Below, piece after piece: positions 59,468-64,000 of a stretch of DNA of 64,000 bases (within the stretch, counting starts at the first letter, position 1; every line of letters begins with the position of its first letter). The position numbers and the translations under genes are program-made. The DNA is taken from positions 537,724-601,723 of the forward strand of contig NZ_NGUQ01000015.1 of the NCBI RefSeq assembly GCF_002179965.1, given 5' to 3'. A model generated the notes under the pieces. It was not told where the DNA came from and made no database searches. It worked only from the letters and a program-made list of their open reading frames with translations. This stretch comes from Pandoraea sp. PE-S2T-3. Lineage in GTDB: Bacteria; Pseudomonadota; Gammaproteobacteria; Burkholderiales; Burkholderiaceae.

Positions 59468-59577
59468 CTTCTACTCCTGTTCTGCTTCTTGATGCTTCCG
59501 GCGCCCTCCAGAGGCCCCGCACCGATCACGCCGCCGTCAACAAGAACGTTGCAGGACGTCTCGGTTCACATCGTTAT

Positions 59578-59618
59578 ATTGTCTTACCTATGAAACAATG
59601 GTTAATAGGTGAGACAAT
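59578..59618. promoter_or_regulatory. Inverted-repeat operator upstream of the porin
   Basis: Arms ATTGTCTTACCTAT (59578-59591) and ATAGGTGAGACAAT (59605-59618) are complementary at 13 of 14 positions. A third half-site GTGAGACAAG follows at 59637. It is about 110 bases before the porin start, the right place for the IclR regulator encoded just beyond. Confidence 0.75.
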
Positions 59619-59765
59619 TATGGCGAAGAGGATAAAGTGAGACAAGCAGAAAATAAGCCGGTGTTTATTGATGTTGCGCAAATGCTAATGACTAAGCGCT
59701 CGCGCGTCAGCGCGGAAAAAATTGCTTCCGACGTGCTGAGAACCCCGGCGCGCGGGCATAACAAA

Positions 59766-59783
59766 GGGGCCCCGCAGGGCCCC
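59766..59783 (-). terminator. GC-rich terminator after the IclR gene
   Basis: GGGGCCC/GGGCCCC stem, four-base loop, 43 bases past the IclR stop; a short T tract (TTTG) follows on the minus strand. Confidence 0.6.
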
Positions 59784-59825
59784 TGAGTTCACTTCAATCC
59801 TTGCCGCCTGAAGGCGGCATCTCCC

Positions 59826-60629
59826 TTACCGAACCGCCGTCAGCGACTCGCCCCGGTAGTTGAGCTTGTGCGAGAGCTCGTCGGCGGCCGACACCACTTT
59901 TTCGACGATGCCGTTTTCCAGCAGGTCGGCCTCCACGCGTGCTTGCGGAATCGTGACGCTGATCACCGCCGCGATCTGCCCGCGATGGTTACGCACCGGC
60001 GCAGCAATCGTCGAGATGTTCTGCTCGAAGAACGCCTGACTCATGCTGTAGCCACGCGCGATGTCTTCTTGCACCACGCGGTGCAGCGCGTCGACCGTGG
60101 TCGGCGTGTGCGCCGTGTAGGCCTCGAGCTTGCGCTCGGGATACAACTGCTTGAGCGACGGCAATGAATAGTCGCCGAGCAGAATGTGCCCAACCGCCGT
60201 CGCGTGCGCCGGCAACCGCGTGCCGACACGCACCGTGCCGAACACCAGTTCGCGGCTGGCCGCCTTGGCGACGAAGACGGCATCGCGCTGGTCCAGAATC
60301 AGGATGTGACTCGAGAAGCCCGTCGCATCGCGCAGCTTCTCGATCACCGGCGTGCCGAGATCGGTCAGCTCAAGCGAGTTCAGATACTCGAAGCCCAATC
60401 GCAACACGGCCACGCCGAGCCGGTAATGGCGGTCGTCGCCAGCCTTCTCGATAAAGCCTTCGGCTTCCAGTGTCTGGAGTAGACGAAATACGGTCGAGCG
60501 CGGAATGTCGAGTCGTCGTGCCAGATCGGCCCCACCCAACACCGGCTCGCGCGCGGAGAAGGTCATGAGGATGCGCAGGCCGCGCTCTAGGCCTGGGACG
60601 GAGTATTTGTTATCGGTATCGTTGCTCAT
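59826..60629 (-). CDS. IclR-family regulator
   Basis: 267 residues from the ATG at 60629. Winged HTH at 12-75 (GADLARRLDIPRSTVFRLLQ) and IclR effector domain at 85-255 (LPAHATAVGHILLG; RGYSMSQAFFEQNISTIAAP, split RGYSMSQAFFE and QNISTIAAPV). IclR regulators bind aromatic or carboxylic ligands. Located just upstream of the porin-MFS pair and of the inverted-repeat operator, on the same strand, separated by a terminator. Confidence 0.93.
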   Translation of the reverse strand: MSNDTDNKYSVPGLERGLRILMTFSAREPVLGGADLARRLDIPRSTVFRLLQTLEAEGFIEKAGDDRHYRLGVAVLRLGFEYLNSLELTDLGTPVIEKLRDATGFSSHILILDQRDAVFVAKAASRELVFGTVRVGTRLPAHATAVGHILLGDYSLPSLKQLYPERKLEAYTAHTPTTVDALHRVVQEDIARGYSMSQAFFEQNISTIAAPVRNHRGQIAAVISVTIPQARVEADLLENGIVEKVVSAADELSHKLNYRGESLTAVR

Positions 60630-61110
60630 GCCGTTTGCGCACACTGGCGCCGACCGGCATGCGAGCGTTTCGCGCAGCCGATAGACGACAAGTCAGGGAA
60701 GGCGAACATTATAGGCCACGCATCGCAGCACCGGCGACGGCAGCATCGAGCCACGTATCGGGCAGGCAGATTCCCACCTCACGAGACATCGGGTTGCGCC
60801 GGTTCGCGATGGGTTGCGACGGGTTGCGCCCGTTCTGGCGGCACGCTGCCCTTTGACGGCGCAGGCGGGCACCCTTCTTGGGCGATTCGCCTCGTCGCGG
60901 GACCATGCACCGCAATGGGGGTAATTCCGAAGCGCGTCGACGCTCACTTTTTGTCATCATTGCGCCTGCAAGCTTGACAAGCTGGCGCATGTGGAGCGAG
61001 ACACTCTGGCAGGCACCGAGAACAACAAACGATCCGGACCTGCCAAACGCACGTATCCCTTTTCTCCTGACGCTTTTGCGATTGCCTATCCCAATAGCCA
61101 CCAGGAGCTG
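60630..61110. other. Intergenic stretch, no gene supported
   Basis: About 480 bases with threefold GGGTTGCG repeats near 60791-60830. A possible -35 (TTGACA) at 60974 leads toward the terminator at 61111, so a small RNA of about 150 bases may be encoded here. No good protein frame. Confidence 0.4.
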
Positions 61111-61138
61111 CGCCCACCTGCCAAGTGGGCGTTTTTTT
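61111..61138 (+). terminator. Orphan rho-independent terminator
   Basis: CGCCCAC/GTGGGCG stem with seven-base loop and seven T on the plus strand. No plus-strand gene precedes it within 4 kb, making a small RNA or leader attenuator of the next gene the alternatives. Confidence 0.82.
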
Positions 61139-61368
61139 GCTGGTTAAACGCTCCCTTCGCCGTGTGGTCCGACCCGCCCGCCGCGTTCTTCACGAGAGAA
61201 CCCGATAACCTGGCATGCTTGTTGCTTGTATTTCCAGCATCGGGGATCGACGCCGCCTTGGCCGAGGTTTCGACGATAAGCACGCACCAGATTGCACCGG
61301 TAAGTGCCAGATCGCGAAGTCCGGACTCGCCCCCTGCGGCGCCTCCGTTTGTTTTGGGTCGAGGTGTT

Positions 61369-61764
61369 ATGTTTAATGAACTGAGCGACGTTGAATGGCA
61401 CGCCCTGCGTGATCTGATTTGCGACCGTCCGGTCCGTACGGAACGACGTGGTCGCCCTCAAGTCGAGCAGCGCACGCTGACCAATGCTGTCTTGTGGGTG
61501 CTGTTCACGGGAGAGAGCTGGTCGAAACTGCCCATGCAGTATCCCTCCGTGCCGACTTGCCGCCGCAAGCTGAACGAATGGCGCGAATCGGGCATGCTCG
61601 ATACGATTTTGAAACGCCTGCAACAATCGGGCCGCGATATCAGCGCCTGTGCAGGTCAGATCAGCAAGCCGGCCCGCAGCACGCCGTGTGGCGACACCGA
61701 TCGCCTGCGCGGCGTGTTCTGGACGAACCCGGCTTCGTGGAAGCCCCCGGTGGCCGTGCGCTGA
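61369..61764 (+). CDS. Domesticated transposase-like protein (IS5-type N-terminal domain)
   Basis: 131 residues. The core FNELSDVEWHALRDLICDRP, GRPQVEQRTLTNAVLWVLFTGESW (split GRPQVEQRTLTN and AVLWVLFTGESW) and YPSVPTCRRKLNEWRESG is the insertion-element domain (DUF4096) that leads IS5-group transposases. No DDE catalytic domain follows, and no inverted repeats or target duplication flank it, so this is a retained DNA-binding fragment, not an active element. Similar 130-residue versions are conserved in Burkholderia, suggesting a recruited regulator. GAGGTG precedes the ATG. The C-terminal 40 residues look variable. Confidence 0.75.
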   Translation: MFNELSDVEWHALRDLICDRPVRTERRGRPQVEQRTLTNAVLWVLFTGESWSKLPMQYPSVPTCRRKLNEWRESGMLDTILKRLQQSGRDISACAGQISKPARSTPCGDTDRLRGVFWTNPASWKPPVAVR

Positions 61765-61916
61765 TCGATATCGTCGATATCGGCCGCAACGCATCACCAC
61801 CAAGCAACGACTTCGATCCGACAGGAATGCCGCGCAATGCTCGCGGCACCGTCAGTCAGAATGTCAGGCTGGAATCACGGGGTTAGCTCAAGCGGCGCTG
61901 TCCGGGCCCTTGCGCG

Positions 61917-61968
61917 AGAAAAACGCGAGATCGCGCGAGATTGCGACCGTCTGGCCGCGATCTCGCGT
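61917..61968 (-). terminator. Terminator of the FAD-oxidoreductase gene
   Basis: 13-bp perfect arms ACGCGAGATCGCG (61923-61935) and CGCGATCTCGCGT (61956-61968), 20-base loop, then TTTTT on the minus strand. The stem abuts the stop codon. Confidence 0.85.
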
Positions 61969-63080
61969 CAAAGTAGTGCGTGCACCGCGTCGGCAATCGC
62001 CAGCGATGCCGTCAACCCGGGCGACTCGATGCCGAACAGGTTGACGAGCCCTGACACGCCATGCACCGCCGGACCGTCAATACGGAAGTCCGCCGCCGGT
62101 TGCCCTGGCCCACTGATCTTCGGCCGAATGCCTGCATAGCCCGGCTGCAATGCGCCGTCGGCCAAAGCTGGCCAATAGCGACGCACGGCAGCGTAAAAGC
62201 CATCGCCATCCGCCGCATTCACCGTGTAATCGATGTCGTCGACCCATTCGACATTCGGGCCGAAGCGCGCCTGCCCGCCGAGATCGAGCGTGAGGTGAAC
62301 GCCCAAGCCGCCGGGTTCCGGTACCGGATAAATCAGATGCGTGAACGGCGCGCGCTGCGCACACGTGAAGTAGCTGCCCTTCGCGTAATACCGCTGCGGA
62401 ATATGCGCCGGGTCCAGCCCCTCGAACGTGCGGGCGATGTCGACGGCGTACAGACCCGCGCTATTGATCACCGTGTTGGCGAGTAGCGTCGACGTCTCGC
62501 CGCCAGTCTGCACGGTGAGTTCAATACCTTCCGCCCCCGCTGCCCCACCCACTCGGCCGCCAACGACGCGCGCGTCGAAGGCCAGCATCGCTCCCGCGTT
62601 TTCGGCGTCACCCTGCAACGCCAGCATCAGACCATGACTGTCGATGATGCCCGTTGACGGTGAGAGCAATGCACCAAATGTGTGCAAATCGGGTTCGCGT
62701 TGGGCCACTTCTTCGGTGGTCAGCCATTGCAGATCGTCGACGCCGCTCGCGCGAGCGTTGGCGGCAATCACTTCGAGTTCGCCGATCTGATGATCGGTGG
62801 TCGCCACGATGAGTTTGCCGCAGCGCCGATGCTCGACGCCGTGCGAGGCGCAGAAGTCATACAGCTTGTGCTTGCCTTCCACGCAGAGCCGCGCTTTGAG
62901 CGAGCCGGGTGAATAGTAGATACCGCCGTGAATGACTTCGCTGTTGCGTGAGCTCGTGCCGGTGCCGATCGCACGCTCGGATTCGAGGATGACCACCTCG
63001 CGGCCCGCCATGGCCATGGCGCGTGCGACCGCTAGTCCCACCACGCCCGCGCCGATCACGACGCAATCGACTTTGTCCAT
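61968..63080 (-). CDS. FAD-dependent oxidoreductase, L-2-hydroxyglutarate oxidase-like
   Basis: 370 residues from the ATG at 63080 (AAGGAAG upstream). DAO-fold with dinucleotide motif [18 protein letters not shown] (6-23) and [21 protein letters not shown], split [12 protein letters not shown] and RNSEVIHGG near 34-54, the LhgO hallmark. Further motifs: [28 protein letters not shown] and [16 protein letters not shown]-2-hydroxyglutarate dehydrogenase/oxidase passes electrons to quinone or ETF-type carriers; another 2-hydroxyacid is possible. It lies 126 bases downstream of etfA on the same strand, so electron transfer to ETF is a reasonable link. Confidence 0.85.
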   Translation of the reverse strand: MDKVDCVVIGAGVVGLAVARAMAMAGREVVILESERAIGTGTSSRNSEVIHGGIYYSPGSLKARLCVEGKHKLYDFCASHGVEHRRCGKLIVATTDHQIGELEVIAANARASGVDDLQWLTTEEVAQREPDLHTFGALLSPSTGIIDSHGLMLALQGDAENAGAMLAFDARVVGGRVGGAAGAEGIELTVQTGGETSTLLANTVINSAGLYAVDIARTFEGLDPAHIPQRYYAKGSYFTCAQRAPFTHLIYPVPEPGGLGVHLTLDLGGQARFGPNVEWVDDIDYTVNAADGDGFYAAVRRYWPALADGALQPGYAGIRPKISGPGQPAADFRIDGPAVHGVSGLVNLFGIESPGLTASLAIADAVHALL

Positions 63081-63206
63081 TGATCTTCCTTGGTTGCCTT
63101 CCGATTCGGATAAAGACGCAGAGCAGCCCCGCATCCTCATGCGAATCGGCTGCGAAGCCAGCCTCTCGACTCGCTCCGCAGCGCGATTTCGTGACAGCGT
63201 TCCTAC

Positions 63207-64000
63207 TTACAGCGCGCTCACCAGTTCCGGCACGACGGTGAACAGATCGCCCACCAGACCGTAATCCGCCACCGAGAAGATCGGCGCTTCCGGATCCTTG
63301 TTGATCGCCACGATCACCTTCGAATCCTTCATCCCGGCCAAGTGCTGAATCGCCCCCGAGATGCCCACCGCCACATACAACTGCGGTGCCACGATCTTGC
63401 CCGTCTGACCGACCTGATAGTCGTTCGGCACATAACCGGCGTCCACTGCCGCGCGCGAAGCGCCCAGTGCCGCGCCCAGCTTGTCAGCCAGCGGCTCCAG
63501 CACCTTCGTGTAGTTTTCGCCCGAGCCCAGGCCACGGCCACCCGAGACGATGATCTTCGCGCTCGTGAGTTCCGGACGGTCCAGCTTCGTCACTTCACGG
63601 CCCACGAACTGCGACAGACCGGCGTCCGGCGTTGCAGCGATGCTCTCCACTGCGGCGCTGCCACCGGTCGCGGCTGCCGGGTCGAAGCCCGTCGAGCGCA
63701 CCGTGATCACCTTCACCTTGTCGGCGCTTTGCACCGTCGCAATCGCGTTACCCGCGTAGATCGGGCGCTCGAACGTGTCCGCGCTGTCGACCTTCGTGAT
63801 ATCCGAGATTTGGGCGACGTCGAGCAGTGCGGCCACGCGCGGGGCAATGTTCTTGCCGTAGGCGGTGGCCGTTGCCAGGATGTGCGAATAGTTGCCCGCG
63901 ATCGACACCACCTCGTCGGCGATGTTTTCCGCCAGACCGTCGGCGAAGTACGGCGCGTCAGCGAGCAGCACCTTCTTCACGCCAGCGATTTGTGCGGCGG
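63207..64000 (-). CDS. etfA: Electron transfer flavoprotein alpha subunit, 5' partial
   Basis: The frame stays open to base 64000, so the N-terminus is outside the window; the GTG near 63980 is internal. The visible 264 residues include the end of the N-terminal domain ([20 protein letters not shown]) and the complete FAD domain: [32 protein letters not shown] (split [11 protein letters not shown] and [12 protein letters not shown]), [16 protein letters not shown] and [23 protein letters not shown] accepts electrons from acyl-CoA dehydrogenases such as the one at 51420. etfB would normally precede it, off the right edge. Confidence 0.95.
   Translation of the reverse strand, partial: AAQIAGVKKVLLADAPYFADGLAENIADEVVSIAGNYSHILATATAYGKNIAPRVAALLDVAQISDITKVDSADTFERPIYAGNAIATVQSADKVKVITVRSTGFDPAAATGGSAAVESIAATPDAGLSQFVGREVTKLDRPELTSAKIIVSGGRGLGSGENYTKVLEPLADKLGAALGASRAAVDAGYVPNDYQVGQTGKIVAPQLYVAVGISGAIQHLAGMKDSKVIVAINKDPEAPIFSVADYGLVGDLFTVVPELVSAL

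Overview
The window looks like chromosome from a high-GC betaproteobacterium of the Burkholderiaceae, most like Pandoraea. The grounds are the oxalate catabolic block next to a soluble NAD-dependent formate dehydrogenase, a Gsi-type peptide operon with an RpiR regulator, a Burkholderia-type porin and an AspT/AspD pair. The genus is inferred; no rRNA or marker gene is present to prove it. Starts were chosen by ribosome binding site and family length, and several differ from the longest open frame.

Left edge (1-2.7 kb): the 3' part of a eukaryotic-like ankyrin protein that also carries an F-box-like segment, then a stand-alone PAS protein. 2.8-16.8 kb is an oxalate-formate module: frc, oxc and oxlT on the minus strand; a PanE-family reductase (candidate oxalyl-CoA reductase), a 72-residue membrane protein and a GntR regulator on the plus strand; then fdsG-fdsB-fdsA-fdsD. 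OxlT would exchange oxalate for formate, Frc activates oxalate, Oxc decarboxylates oxalyl-CoA, and Fds oxidises formate to CO2 with NADH. The PanE-like enzyme could divert oxalyl-CoA to glyoxylate. Four related AT-rich sites (around 7559, 8060, 9630 and 10971) lie upstream of oxlT, the reductase, the small gene with gntR, and fds, and suggest one regulon. fdsC is missing from its usual place and a nested hairpin stands there instead.

16.8-21 kb: a DMT transporter, a conserved hypothetical protein, a SLOG/LOG-like Rossmann protein and a short outer-membrane protein resembling the end of a TpsB transporter. 21.3-26.4 kb: aspartate 4-decarboxylase with two tandem AspT-type antiporters, the upstream one broken by a single-base frameshift. 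27-32 kb: a YXWGXW protein, a MATE transporter, an inositol-phosphatase-family enzyme (HisN-like), RarD, a lipoprotein and a universal stress protein. 32.3-36.8 kb: a CUT1/Ugp-like ABC importer. 36.9-38.7 kb: a hydrolase with a cysteine nucleophile elbow, two bases downstream of a DUF4118-PAS membrane protein.

38.9-48.8 kb is one long minus-strand operon: RpiR regulator, isoaspartyl peptidase, GsiA, GsiB, GsiC, GsiD, P1/DmpA peptidase and M55 D-aminopeptidase, a peptide or glutathione uptake-and-cleavage system. 49-57 kb holds YggT, a valine-type acyl-CoA branch (acyl-CoA dehydrogenase and 3-hydroxyisobutyryl-CoA hydrolase), a 273-bp palindromic element with 33-bp inverted ends, then an acyl-CoA ligase, an HSD10-type SDR and an AraC regulator. 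57-64 kb: an MFS carboxylate transporter and porin behind an inverted-repeat operator with an IclR regulator, a domesticated transposase-like gene, an L-2-hydroxyglutarate oxidase-like flavoprotein, and the C-terminal part of etfA running off the right edge. No rRNA, tRNA, CRISPR array or complete insertion sequence was seen.
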